From Candidatus Woesearchaeota archaeon (GTDB lineage: Archaea; Nanobdellota; Nanobdellia; Woesearchaeales; JACPBV01): 48,724 nt of DNA. Positions 33,894 to 42,294 of the stretch are shown in pieces. The number at the start of each line of letters is the position of its first letter. The first letter of the stretch is position 1. The translations under genes were made by a program, and so were the position numbers. The stretch is from assembly GCA_016180135.1 (NCBI GenBank), contig JACPBV010000024.1:1-48724 (forward strand), read 5' to 3'. Under the pieces are notes generated by a model. It ran no database searches, was not told where the DNA came from, and saw nothing but the letters and a program-made list of their open reading frames with translations.

Positions 33894-35800
33894 ATGGACA
33901 TCAGCTTGATGAGAATATTGAGCGAAGGGCCGGCTGTGTCCTTGAAAGGGTCTCCGACGGTATCGCCGATGACGCTTACCTTGTGGGCATCGCTTCCTTT
34001 CCCCCCGAACTTTCCCCCTTCGATGTATTTCTTCGCATTATCCCATTGGATCCCTAAAGAAAAGCCAACAGCGAGAGGGATGACAAGCGCCAATAATCCA
34101 GGAACTATCATCTCCTTCAGCGCAGCAACGGTGACGATAGCTACGCATCTTTTTGAGTCAGGCTTCGCTTTGCCTGCAAGCAGCCCTTTGATGGTCTTGA
34201 ACTGCCTCCTCACTTCTTTGACGACGGAAAAAGCAGCCTTGCCTACCGCCTTCAGCGCCAGCGATGAAAAGACAAAGGGCAATAGCCCTCCGATAAAAAG
34301 GCCGATGATCACATTCGGGGAGGTGATGTCTATGAGCACTTTAGCTCCTGTCAGCTGGGAAGCAAGCTGGGTGAATGAAGCAAACAATGCCAATGCTGTC
34401 AGCGCAGCGCTTCCTATCGCAAATCCTTTTCCGATAGCAGCAGTAGTGTTTCCGACGGCATCAAGGTCCTCGCATCTCTTCCTTACCGCTCCGCCAAGGC
34501 CGGCCATCTCTGCGATGCCTGCCGCATTATCAGCAACCGGCCCATAACAGTCAATAGCCAATGTGATGCCTAACGTCGATAGCATGCCCACAGCAGCAAT
34601 CGCAATCCCATACATCCCCGAATAATAGTAGGAAACAAAGATTGCAGCGCAGATGGCCAGGACCGGGATGATGGTTGAATTCATGCCTAAGGCAAGGCCC
34701 TGGATGATGTTTGTCCCTCCGCCGGTAAGCGATGCTTCTGCAACAGCCTGTGTCGGTTTCTTGGAATTGGTGGTGTAATATTCAGTCGCTTCGCCGATAA
34801 CCAGCCCCGCAAACAGCCCTGAGATCATCGCATAGAAAATGCCTAAGCCAGCTGCATTCGGGACAACATAGCCTATCAGGAAAAATGAGCCTGCCGCCAT
34901 AAGGAATGATGATATCCAAACGCCCCTGTTCAGGGCGCTTTGGGGATTTCCTTTCTTTGACGCACGGACAAAGAGCATCCCGGCAAGAGAGCATATAATC
35001 CCAAAAGCAGCAAGCAGCAGGGGAAGGAGCACAAGCCCCTTCTCGAGCCTTGTCACAAGCGTAAGCGCTGCGCCGATCACCATCGCTGAGATGATGCTCT
35101 GCACATAGCTCTCATACAGATCAGCGCCCATGCCGGCAATATCGCCCACATTATCGCCCACATTGTCTGCGATCACTGCAGGATTTCTCGGTGAATCTTC
35201 AGGGATGCCCGCTTCAACCTTGCCGACCAAATCTGCGCCGACATCAGCAGCTTTGGTGTAGATGCCTCCGCCTACTCTCGCAAATAAAGCGATTGAGCTG
35301 GCGCCAAGGCCAAAGCCATAGACAATCTGCGGGTCTTTGAAGATCAGGTAAAAGACAGTAACTCCTATCAGCCCGAGACAGACGACGCTCAATCCCATAA
35401 CCGAGCCTGAGCTGAATGCGATGGACAGGCCTTCACCGATGGATTTCTTTGCCCCTTCCGCAGCCCTGACATTTGCCTTTGTGGCAGTCCTCATGCCGAT
35501 GTTTCCTGCAGCTGCTGAGAGAATGCCGCCAAAGAGGAACGAGACAGCGATGCCTTTACCGATGTAAAAAAACAGAAGAGCACCGACAACGGCCACGAAC
35601 GCCGCAAGGATACCATACTCTCTGTGAAGAAAAGTCAATGCGCCATGATGGATGTGCTCGGCAATCTCTTTCATCGCGTCATTTCCTGCCGGCTTTGCAG
35701 CGATGTTTTTTGCTTTCGCCAGCGCAGCCCAGAGCCCAAGCGCGCTGATAACTAAGACTCCCATCAAGACCAGATAATGTGCTGACAACATGCATTGCAC
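33860..35800 (-). CDS. hppA: Membrane-bound ion-pumping pyrophosphatase (K+-dependent type)
   Basis: 646 residues, ~15-16 membrane helices. Catalytic cytoplasmic loops include GGGIYTKAADVGADLVGKVE (the DVGADLVGKVE signature), DNVGDNVGDIAGMGADLYES, DCYGPVADNAAGIAEM and the C-terminal GDTVGDPFKDTAGPSLNIL. The segment GNTTAAIGKG has Ala and Gly at the two positions that are Lys and Thr in K+-independent enzymes, so K+-dependence is predicted. Whether it pumps H+ or Na+ is not settled here. It converts pyrophosphate hydrolysis into a membrane ion gradient. GGGGGTG precedes ATG 35800, and a TATATATA box lies ~45 bases upstream. Confidence 0.95.
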   Translation of the reverse strand: MQCMLSAHYLVLMGVLVISALGLWAALAKAKNIAAKPAGNDAMKEIAEHIHHGALTFLHREYGILAAFVAVVGALLFFYIGKGIAVSFLFGGILSAAAGNIGMRTATKANVRAAEGAKKSIGEGLSIAFSSGSVMGLSVVCLGLIGVTVFYLIFKDPQIVYGFGLGASSIALFARVGGGIYTKAADVGADLVGKVEAGIPEDSPRNPAVIADNVGDNVGDIAGMGADLYESYVQSIISAMVIGAALTLVTRLEKGLVLLPLLLAAFGIICSLAGMLFVRASKKGNPQSALNRGVWISSFLMAAGSFFLIGYVVPNAAGLGIFYAMISGLFAGLVIGEATEYYTTNSKKPTQAVAEASLTGGGTNIIQGLALGMNSTIIPVLAICAAIFVSYYYSGMYGIAIAAVGMLSTLGITLAIDCYGPVADNAAGIAEMAGLGGAVRKRCEDLDAVGNTTAAIGKGFAIGSAALTALALFASFTQLASQLTGAKVLIDITSPNVIIGLFIGGLLPFVFSSLALKAVGKAAFSVVKEVRRQFKTIKGLLAGKAKPDSKRCVAIVTVAALKEMIVPGLLALVIPLAVGFSLGIQWDNAKKYIEGGKFGGKGSDAHKVSVIGDTVGDPFKDTAGPSLNILIKLMSIVALVALPLMV

Positions 35801-35963
35801 CCCCGCAAATGAACTATAGAGAAAGGGCTAATGAGGGGTATATATAAGGTTTCGCATAAATTTTTTCAACTCTGGGCCCCTTCAACAGTAAACCATAAAA
35901 AACCCCACCTATTCCTTTTCAGTATATCTTATCAATCATTATGAAACTAGGGGGATTGAGACT

Positions 35964-36215
35964 ATGGACGGAATGAAAGCAAGCAAGGAAAAGCATGATC
36001 ACGAGCCTCAGGAAGGGGAGATGAACCACATGGCAGACCTTCCAAGCCTGCGCATCAGGAAAATAACCAGCGCCGGCGACATCATCATGGAGGAATTCGA
36101 GCTGGAAAGCCGTGGCTTTTCTATGGATGAAGCCAAAGAAGGGCTGCAGGAATTAGTGAGGATTTCAAAAGAGCACGAGAAGGACCAGCAGGCGAAGAGG
36201 CTAAAAAATCCTTAA
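35964..36215 (+). CDS. Unknown 83-residue acidic protein
   Basis: A His/Glu/Lys-rich start (KEKHDHEPQEGEMNHM) followed by an alpha/beta core RIRKITSAGDIIMEEFELES and helix SMDEAKEGLQELVRISKEHE. No membrane segment. GGGGG lies ~10 bases upstream of the ATG. Divergent from the pyrophosphatase gene. Function not recognised. Confidence 0.5.
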   Translation: MDGMKASKEKHDHEPQEGEMNHMADLPSLRIRKITSAGDIIMEEFELESRGFSMDEAKEGLQELVRISKEHEKDQQAKRLKNP

Positions 36216-36257
36216 TCTGCATTATCCTTTTAAACGGCACTATTTTTCTTATGCCTA

Positions 36258-37385
36258 ATGGCCACTCCACTCTGCCCATACTTCGGAAAATGCGGCGGCT
36301 GCTCTGCCCAGCATATTGAATATTCTCTTCAGGCCGAGAATAAGAAGAATACTTTAGCGCATGCGCTTGGGGGAAGTTTTGAGCCTGGCAGCATCCAGCT
36401 CTTTACAGGCAAAGAATATTTCTACCGCAGCAGGGTTGATATGGCCTTCCATAAAGGGGGATTGGGCTTCCGGGAGAAGAAGCGGTGGAATGAGATTGTT
36501 GATGTTGAACAATGCGTTATCGCTGAGGAAGCGATCAATGTTCTGATAAAAGAGATCAGGGAATTCTTTGGGGGCAATTATTATTTTGACAGGAAGCGCA
36601 ATACCGGCACTATCAAATATGCCGTCATCAGATGCTCGAGCCTTTCTTCTGCAGTTTCTTTTGTCCTCAACAAGACCTCGCCCGACTTAAAGGAAGTTAT
36701 TGCGAAAATCACCTCATTCGCACAGGGCTCCTCGGCAGAAAATGTCCTTGTCACCTACAGCGCTCCTGAGATGGACGAGTCAACTTCCGGAGATTATTTT
36801 GCTGTCAAGGGGACTGACATGCTGAAAGAGGCCTTCTTAGGCAAAACGTTCCTGTTTAATGCACAGGGCTTTTTCCAGAACAACAGGATTTTGGCGGAGA
36901 AGATGCTTGAGCATGTGCATGGCCTGCTGAAAAAGCATGACACCAACAATGCAGCTCTCCTTGACCTGTATGGGGGAGTCGGGACGTTCGGAATAACGAA
37001 TGCGGAACTCTTCAGAGATGTTTTTATCGTCGAAAGCGCATCGCAATCTATACAGGCTGCGGAAAAGAATATCCTTGAAAACCAGATCAAAAACGCAAAA
37101 GCATTCTGCCTTGATGCAAACCAAATCAGGAGATTGGGGTTGACGGGCATCACCAGGCCTATCTTTGCGGTCACTGACCCTCCACGCTCAGGCATGGAGA
37201 TGAAAGCCATCAGCGCCCTCAAGGAGCTTAAGCCCAAGGTAATTGTCTATATTTCCTGCAACGCCCTGCAGCTTAAAAAAGACTTAAAGAAATTCCAGAA
37301 CTACGCCGTCAAAAGCGCTGCACTGTTAGACTTCTTCCCTCAGACGCTGCATATGGAAAGCGTGGTGGAGCTTGAAAGGGCGTGA
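36258..37385 (+). CDS. RumA/TrmA-family RNA (uracil-5-)methyltransferase
   Basis: 375 residues. A 4Fe-4S-type Cys cluster at the N-terminus (CPYFGKCGGCSAQHI), then a central domain. Next come LFNAQGFFQNN, the SAM site LLDLYGGVGTFGI, TDPPRSGM, and the catalytic-Cys motif VYISCNALQLKKDL (family YVSCNP). C-terminus FFPQTLHMESVVELER as in the family. Archaeal members methylate U54 of tRNA or 23S rRNA uracils. The lack of an N-terminal TRAM domain is as in the short archaeal form. The ATG is preceded by a TTTTAAAC box ~28 bases away. Confidence 0.92.
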   Translation: MATPLCPYFGKCGGCSAQHIEYSLQAENKKNTLAHALGGSFEPGSIQLFTGKEYFYRSRVDMAFHKGGLGFREKKRWNEIVDVEQCVIAEEAINVLIKEIREFFGGNYYFDRKRNTGTIKYAVIRCSSLSSAVSFVLNKTSPDLKEVIAKITSFAQGSSAENVLVTYSAPEMDESTSGDYFAVKGTDMLKEAFLGKTFLFNAQGFFQNNRILAEKMLEHVHGLLKKHDTNNAALLDLYGGVGTFGITNAELFRDVFIVESASQSIQAAEKNILENQIKNAKAFCLDANQIRRLGLTGITRPIFAVTDPPRSGMEMKAISALKELKPKVIVYISCNALQLKKDLKKFQNYAVKSAALLDFFPQTLHMESVVELERA

Positions 37386-37440
37386 ACTTCAGTTTAATCA
37401 GTGCACTGATGCAATGAACCTGGCAGATCGTTACTTATTC

Positions 37441-37575
37441 CTTTGAGCCATTTAATAACTGCTTTGAGATTATTAACGATTGTTTTGAGCCTTAACTAAG
37501 GATGAGGGCCTGTCTTTAATTATCTCACTCATGTTTGATTATCTCACTCGTGTTTAATCATCCCACCCGTAATTG
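37441..37575. repeat. Two short tandem arrays at the aldolase gene end
   Basis: Array 1: three ~21-base units (37441-37461, 37462-37482, 37483-37501) starting CTTTGAG / TTTTGAG. Array 2: three 19-base units (37519-37537, 37538-37556, 37557-37575) of the form ATTATCTCACTCGTGTTTA. The last unit contains the aldolase stop codon (37558-37560), so array 2 is a tandem copy of that gene's 3' end. Confidence 0.8.
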
Positions 37576-38598
37576 GGCAATGCCGTATCTCCCCACCGAA
37601 GCAGCGCTGTAGATTTCGGCTTTTCTTGCAAAAATCTCCTGGGCACGCCTGGCATTTTCAGCTTTCCAGCCCCATGCCTTTAAGGCTTCCCTCTGCAATG
37701 CGCGCCCGTAGGAGAAGCTGAGAATCCATGGGACATCTATCCTGTCCGATTGGTTGACTGCACTCAGGAATGCGGCTGACTCACCATCACTTAATCCGCC
37801 GGATAAAAAGGCTATTCCGGGAACTTCTTTTGGGACAAGCTCTTTGAACATCCCCAGAGTCAGCTCTGCAACTTCTTCTGCGGAAAGCTTTGGCTGGTAT
37901 TTTTCTCCGGGAGTTACGAAGTTTGTTTTGAGGATGATGTGGTTTAATTCAATGCCCCTATCTCTGAGGGCTGTAAAAGTCTTTTCAAGCGCCATTGCGG
38001 ATGCATCATACGTCCGTCGGGCATCAAAGAGACCATGACTGACTACTTCCGGCTCGACTATCGGCACCAGTCCAGCTTTGATTGAACGTTCTGCATAATC
38101 CCCAAGAAGCTCGGCATTTGCTATGATGCACCTTTCTGTCGGAAATCCTTCGCCAACATTGAGCTCTGCTCTCCATTTTGTTAATGTGGCGCCATTTTCT
38201 CTATATCCTCCTAACCTTTCTTCAATCCCCTCTAATCCGGTTCTCTTAGTGACTTTTTCAGTCTGAGAACCTTCAAATGGCTCGAGCCCAGCATCAACCT
38301 TAATAATAGTTGATATTCCTCTGCTGAGGAGATATGCTGGAAGCGGGACGCCATCAATTTCCTGCCAGAAAGTCTCATCATGAAGGATAACTCCCCCAAT
38401 ATGCCTTTCAATCCCCGGCGTTGTGACAAGCAATGCCCTGTAATCCCTCCTGTTTTCAGGAGTGTTTGGGATTCCAACTTCTTTGAATCTTTTTTCGGCA
38501 GTATTGGGGCTCTCGTCTAATGCTGCAATCCCTTTCCCTGGCGCTATAACTGCCCTTGCAACCTGATTAAGATTCTCTCCCATAGTGTTCAACCTCAT
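37558..38598 (-). CDS. Class I fructose-bisphosphate aldolase (classical type)
   Basis: 346 residues, like the ~350 of animal/plant and some bacterial class I enzymes, and unlike the ~260-residue archaeal FbaB/DhnA type. Conserved: GKGIAALDESPNTAEKRF near the N-terminus, RAELNVGEGFPTE (family KW), VPIVEPEV, the Schiff-base Lys in HIILKTNFVTPG, FLSGGLSDGESAAFLSAVN and WILSFSYGRALQ. It splits fructose-1,6-bisphosphate. Minus-strand box GTATAAATA ~27 bases before ATG 38598, touching a family C repeat. The type suggests lateral acquisition. Confidence 0.93.
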   Translation of the reverse strand: MRLNTMGENLNQVARAVIAPGKGIAALDESPNTAEKRFKEVGIPNTPENRRDYRALLVTTPGIERHIGGVILHDETFWQEIDGVPLPAYLLSRGISTIIKVDAGLEPFEGSQTEKVTKRTGLEGIEERLGGYRENGATLTKWRAELNVGEGFPTERCIIANAELLGDYAERSIKAGLVPIVEPEVVSHGLFDARRTYDASAMALEKTFTALRDRGIELNHIILKTNFVTPGEKYQPKLSAEEVAELTLGMFKELVPKEVPGIAFLSGGLSDGESAAFLSAVNQSDRIDVPWILSFSYGRALQREALKAWGWKAENARRAQEIFARKAEIYSAASVGRYGIAQLRVG

Positions 38599-38632
38599 AG
38601 TTTAGATGGACAATACTCAAGTATTTATACTT

Positions 38633-38787
38633 ACGGACAAAAATAATTATACAATTGTTGTCCGTTCGTAATAAGCCAACGACAACTTTTTGTCTAAACA
38701 TAATCATTCCGCAGAATGCTTAGTGCTCAAAAACCGTAACAAATTATTATTACTTTTGCGGTTTTTGACATATTTGTGTCGTTGGCT
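38633..38787. repeat. Double-hairpin element, family C, copy 2, with nested hairpins
   Basis: First hairpin ACGGACAA (38633-38640) / TTGTCCGT (38658-38665), as in copy 1. Second stem AGCCAACGACA (38674-38684) / TGTCGTTGGCT (38777-38787) differs from copy 1 in both arms. Inside its loop, ~70 extra bases hold CATTC/GAATG (38705-38718) and TCAAAAACCG (38727-38736) / CGGTTTTTGA (38759-38768). It lies in a 379-base gap between the aldolase promoter and the next minus-strand gene. The rest of that gap (38790-38977) shows no convincing gene. Confidence 0.8.
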
Positions 38788-38977
38788 ATATTAAGAAAAA
38801 TGCGCTTTAATCGGTTTAAATTCTTTAGCATAGTGAAGAATAGTATTCCGTAGATATTCCGGACACAACAAGAAAACTAACGGGATGGTTCAGAAAAGGG
38901 GGTTATATCAAAGAACCTTAATCTCCCCAAAAGGATACGCCCTTATTGATTCCTTACTTTAATAATATGATTGTTCA

Positions 38978-39553
38978 CTATGAATGTCTTGAATAAAAAC
39001 CTCTTACCCATTCAAGTTCATGCTGGCTAAGATATTTTGGAAATTCTCCCGGATTGGCAAGCCTTATTCCATTTATTTCTCTCGCAAATATCGTGCACCT
39101 CGGCTGCCCATCGTTGCTGGCAAAAGCACCCAATTTACGTGGGGTTACTACCAATCCCTCAATTTTCTCATAAGTTGCTGGATCATCTGCTAAAGAAACA
39201 GTTTCAATCACTCCCTGTGAAAGTAATGCTCCTCTTACGATTGAGCCATGAGTTTCAGGGATGCCATCATATGAAGGAAGTCGTGGTGTTAAGACCGGAA
39301 TTTCATATATGCTTCCTTCCTTTCGTTCAAGCAACTTCATAAATATCTTCACGTGCTCTGCTCCTCTTTTAACAAACGGGTCTAAAGCCAATTCCAGGAC
39401 CAAAGTTTGGCATTCATGCGGTAGTGCCAGTAAACTTTTGTAAAACTCAACAGCCTTCGGATCAATTGTCTGCAAGGATTGTTCAGGAACGCATAACTTC
39501 CTCCATTCTTGGAGTAATCTGTTGATTGTCTGTTCAAGCGGATTATCTGCCAT
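38978..39553 (-). CDS. Unknown 191-residue protein
   Basis: ATG 39553 (MADNPLEQTINRLLQEW) is chosen: the longer frame from 39604 contains the TATA-like GTTTAAAATAGG itself, ~25 bases upstream. Helical first half with two Cys, then beta-rich VLTPRLPSYDGIPE and GLVVTPRKLGAFASNDGQPR. No membrane segment and no known motif. Confidence 0.6.
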   Translation of the reverse strand: MADNPLEQTINRLLQEWRKLCVPEQSLQTIDPKAVEFYKSLLALPHECQTLVLELALDPFVKRGAEHVKIFMKLLERKEGSIYEIPVLTPRLPSYDGIPETHGSIVRGALLSQGVIETVSLADDPATYEKIEGLVVTPRKLGAFASNDGQPRCTIFAREINGIRLANPGEFPKYLSQHELEWVRGFYSRHS

Positions 39554-39697
39554 ATTAGGGGGAGATAGTTTTCCTATTTTAAACCTGTTTATTTTAAGCC
39601 CCACAAGCCTGGCCTTATTAATAAACCCAACTCCTTCTTAAAACTGCTGTTGATGCTGCCCAACTCAGTCGTAAGGTTAGAGAACTCACAGGGTGGA

Positions 39698-40549
39698 TCA
39701 CACCTTTTGTCTGAAAGTCCCTTTGACCAGCTCAGGGCTGAAGGCTTCGGGGACTTTGCCGGTATTTGCATAGTGGTAGAGGGCAGCTGTAAAGATTCCG
39801 TTGAGCGCAGAGCTGATGATGCCAAGGAAGACCCAGTAGATGATCACTGCCGCAAAAGTCAGGCCGACTACTGCGCCTGAGCCTGAAAAGAATGAGAGGA
39901 AGAGGACGAGCACTCCGGCAGCAGAGAGCAGGGCAAAAAACAAGCCCATCGAAAACTGCCCGATGACATTCTCCCCCCAGGTCTTCCTGAACAGCTGCCC
40001 GGACTTTTTTATCGACTCAAAGACTGAGATATTCTCAAAGACCATCACGGGAATGACAAAGAAGGTCATTAATGTCCAGGCCATGCCAAGGAGCGCAACC
40101 AAAATGCTTCCAAGCTTTTTTAGCCTCCGTTCGAGTGATTTGAGGATCATGCCGACTGTTGCAGCAATGACTGCCCAGATGAATATCTTCCCGATATTCC
40201 TGATAGCATTCTTAAATCCGTCAGAGAACTTCGGGTCTTTTCCATTCAGGCGCATGTGGGCGCAGGTAATAAGGCCGGTATTGAAGAAGATGATAATAAA
40301 GTAGTTTCCGAGATAGTAAAGAAAAATAAAGAAATATTCAAGCCCTGAAAAACTTCTCACATGCGGGGCAATATTTACGCTTGTTAGCGACTCAAAAAGA
40401 ATCCTGAGCACAAAGGGGATAAAGAACGTGAAAAACGCCAGAACAGCTGCAATGCCTGACAGTATAGGGAACCACAGCATCTCCTTGTCTTTCTTCAGAA
40501 CCTCAAAGCTCTCCCTGACGAGCCTGAAGCTGTTTGCAAATGCTCCCAT
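39698..40549 (-). CDS. DUF6159-family membrane protein
   Basis: 283 residues, 5-6 membrane helices (e.g. FPILSGIAAVLAFFTFFIPF, YFFIFLYYLGNYFIIIFF, FSMGLFFALLSAAGVLVLFL, AAVIIYWVFLGIISSALNGI). The start GAFANSFRLVRESFEVLKKD, followed by a tryptophan (EMLWFPILS), is the family-like amphipathic lead. C-terminus YHYANTGKVPEAFSPELV. Function unknown; perhaps transport or envelope. A palindromic element (40581-40860) lies upstream. Confidence 0.7.
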   Translation of the reverse strand: MGAFANSFRLVRESFEVLKKDKEMLWFPILSGIAAVLAFFTFFIPFVLRILFESLTSVNIAPHVRSFSGLEYFFIFLYYLGNYFIIIFFNTGLITCAHMRLNGKDPKFSDGFKNAIRNIGKIFIWAVIAATVGMILKSLERRLKKLGSILVALLGMAWTLMTFFVIPVMVFENISVFESIKKSGQLFRKTWGENVIGQFSMGLFFALLSAAGVLVLFLSFFSGSGAVVGLTFAAVIIYWVFLGIISSALNGIFTAALYHYANTGKVPEAFSPELVKGTFRQKV

Positions 40550-40580
40550 GATGAAGGAGAAGGTGAGGGGCTATTAATAT

Positions 40581-40860
40581 CTTGCGGAAAAATTTTGGCT
40601 CCGTTTAAAATCTCGCTTTCGCTCGGGTTAGCAGCACGAAAAAATCTCCCCATTTTTTGTGCCTCGCATCGCTACCGCTCGGAGGCTTAAAAATCTTCCA
40701 TCCTTGGAGGGGTGGCCGACATCCCCCGTCTGAGATAATCCTGCGTTACTGTCCCTTCGGGAAGGGGGGCGGCCCCCCTGTCGGCTGAATTTTCTCGCCA
40801 ATTGATTTTTACTTTAGGCTGCTAACCTATATTTTGAACGGAGCCTGAAAAATTTTGGGA
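40581..40860. repeat. Large nested palindrome (element D), no gene
   Basis: Outer inverted pair GGCTCCGTT (40597-40605) / AACGGAGCC (40837-40845), extended by AAAAATTTT on both sides. Inside is GGTTAGCAGC / GCTGCTAACC, then an inner GC-rich hairpin GGGGGGCGGCCCCCC and TCCCTTCGGGAAGG. It covers most of the 378-base gap between divergent genes. It is one copy only in this window, but shares the nested design of families A, B, C and E. Confidence 0.7.
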
Positions 40861-40928
40861 AAATAGTTTGCTGAAGCATCTCAGCCTAAAAAATACCTTT
40901 ATAAACTCCCTCACCAAAAGCCAGCCTA

Positions 40929-42275
40929 ATGAAGCACCACATCCGGCGCTACCACTTAAAGAGGGATCTGAACCTGTTCACGCTTTCTCTTTACGGCATC
41001 GGGGTCATCATCGGCGCGGGCATCTATGCGCTGATCGGCATCGGAGCCGGGATAGCGGGCAATGCAATCTGGATTTCTTTTATCCTGGCAGGCATCATCG
41101 CAGCGTGCTCCGGTTTAAGCTATGCTGAGCTTTCTTCCATGTATCCCAAAGATGCGGCAGAATATAACTATACGAAATATGCCTTCCACCAACCTGCGCT
41201 GTCATTTGTTGTCGGCTGGCTGATGGTTGCGGCAGGAGTCATCTCAGCTGTTGTGGTGGCTTTTGGCTTTGCAGGATACTTTACTGAAGTGTTCGGGGGA
41301 AACATCCATACTGTTTCTTTTGCGCTGATCCTTGCGCTTTCTGCGCTTTCTTACCTTGGAGTCAGGGAGTCGGCAGGGTTTAATACTGTGGCAACTATCA
41401 TCTCTGTCGTCGGGCTGCTGATCGTCATCGGTGTCGGAGCGAGCTCATTTTTCGCTGAAGGAGTTTCCAGGGACTTTTTTGAAACCCCTCCGGCGACAGG
41501 GGGGATGGGGATCATCACTGCAATCGGCATCATCTTTTTTGCATTTATCGGGTTTGAAGAGATTGTCAATCTATCGGAAGAGACCAAGAAAGCGAGGAAC
41601 ACTGTCCCCAAAGCATTGCTTATTGCTGTGGGAGCCTCCACGCTGTTATACCTCCTTGTCTCCGCCGCATCGGTCCAGACGGTAGGATGGCAGAGGCTTT
41701 CCTCAACACCTGCCCCGCTGAAGGAAGTTGTTACTGCCTCTATCCCCAACTCAGGGATATTTTTCTCTATCATCGCGATGTTTGCCACTGCAAATACCCC
41801 CCTGATACTGCTCATCGTCAGCGCAAGAATCCTGTATGGGATGGCGAAAGCGCACAGCATGCCGTGGGTGTTCTCGAAAGTCGGGAAGCGGGGAACGCCC
41901 TATGATGCAGTCTTTATCATCACGGTAAGCGCCCTCGCCCTTACATTTTTGGGCAGCCTGAAGACTCTTGCGCTTTTGACTGACCTCAGCCTGTTCCTGA
42001 TTTATGCGGCGGTCAACCTCTCAGTGATTGTGCTGAGATACCGGGTGCCTGCGATGCAAAGGCCGTTCACCATGCCCCTGAATATCGGAAAATTTCCACT
42101 TCTTGCGGGATTAGGGTCCCTTTTTTCTGCGCTGATGCTCTTTTCTTTTGAGAAAAAAGTGCTGGTCCTGGGAGCTGGGGCGATCGCTGCCGGACTGCTG
42201 TGCTTCTATCTCTTCAGGAAAATTTCAGGAAAACAAAGAGGGCAGAACCAACTCAATGGCGCTTCGAAAAATTAG
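40929..42275 (+). CDS. APC-superfamily amino acid permease
   Basis: 448 residues, about 12 membrane helices. The first helix has the substrate-binding GVIIGAGIYALIG (family G-x-G-I/T-F), then ELSSMYPKDAAEYNYTKYAF as in the cationic amino acid / APA transporters, and IGFEEIVNLSEETKKARNTVPKA (family F-x-G-F-E with EE...N-P). It moves amino acids by proton or exchange coupling. TATA TTTATAAA ~28 bases before ATG 40929. Converges with corA. Confidence 0.92.
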   Translation: MKHHIRRYHLKRDLNLFTLSLYGIGVIIGAGIYALIGIGAGIAGNAIWISFILAGIIAACSGLSYAELSSMYPKDAAEYNYTKYAFHQPALSFVVGWLMVAAGVISAVVVAFGFAGYFTEVFGGNIHTVSFALILALSALSYLGVRESAGFNTVATIISVVGLLIVIGVGASSFFAEGVSRDFFETPPATGGMGIITAIGIIFFAFIGFEEIVNLSEETKKARNTVPKALLIAVGASTLLYLLVSAASVQTVGWQRLSSTPAPLKEVVTASIPNSGIFFSIIAMFATANTPLILLIVSARILYGMAKAHSMPWVFSKVGKRGTPYDAVFIITVSALALTFLGSLKTLALLTDLSLFLIYAAVNLSVIVLRYRVPAMQRPFTMPLNIGKFPLLAGLGSLFSALMLFSFEKKVLVLGAGAIAAGLLCFYLFRKISGKQRGQNQLNGASKN

Positions 42276-42294
42276 GCAACGTCTGATAAGATGA

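Noticed and set aside
38800..38977. Short frame with KLTGWFRKGGYIKEP as a gene remnant
   Set aside because: About 25 codons between stops with no start; too little to call.
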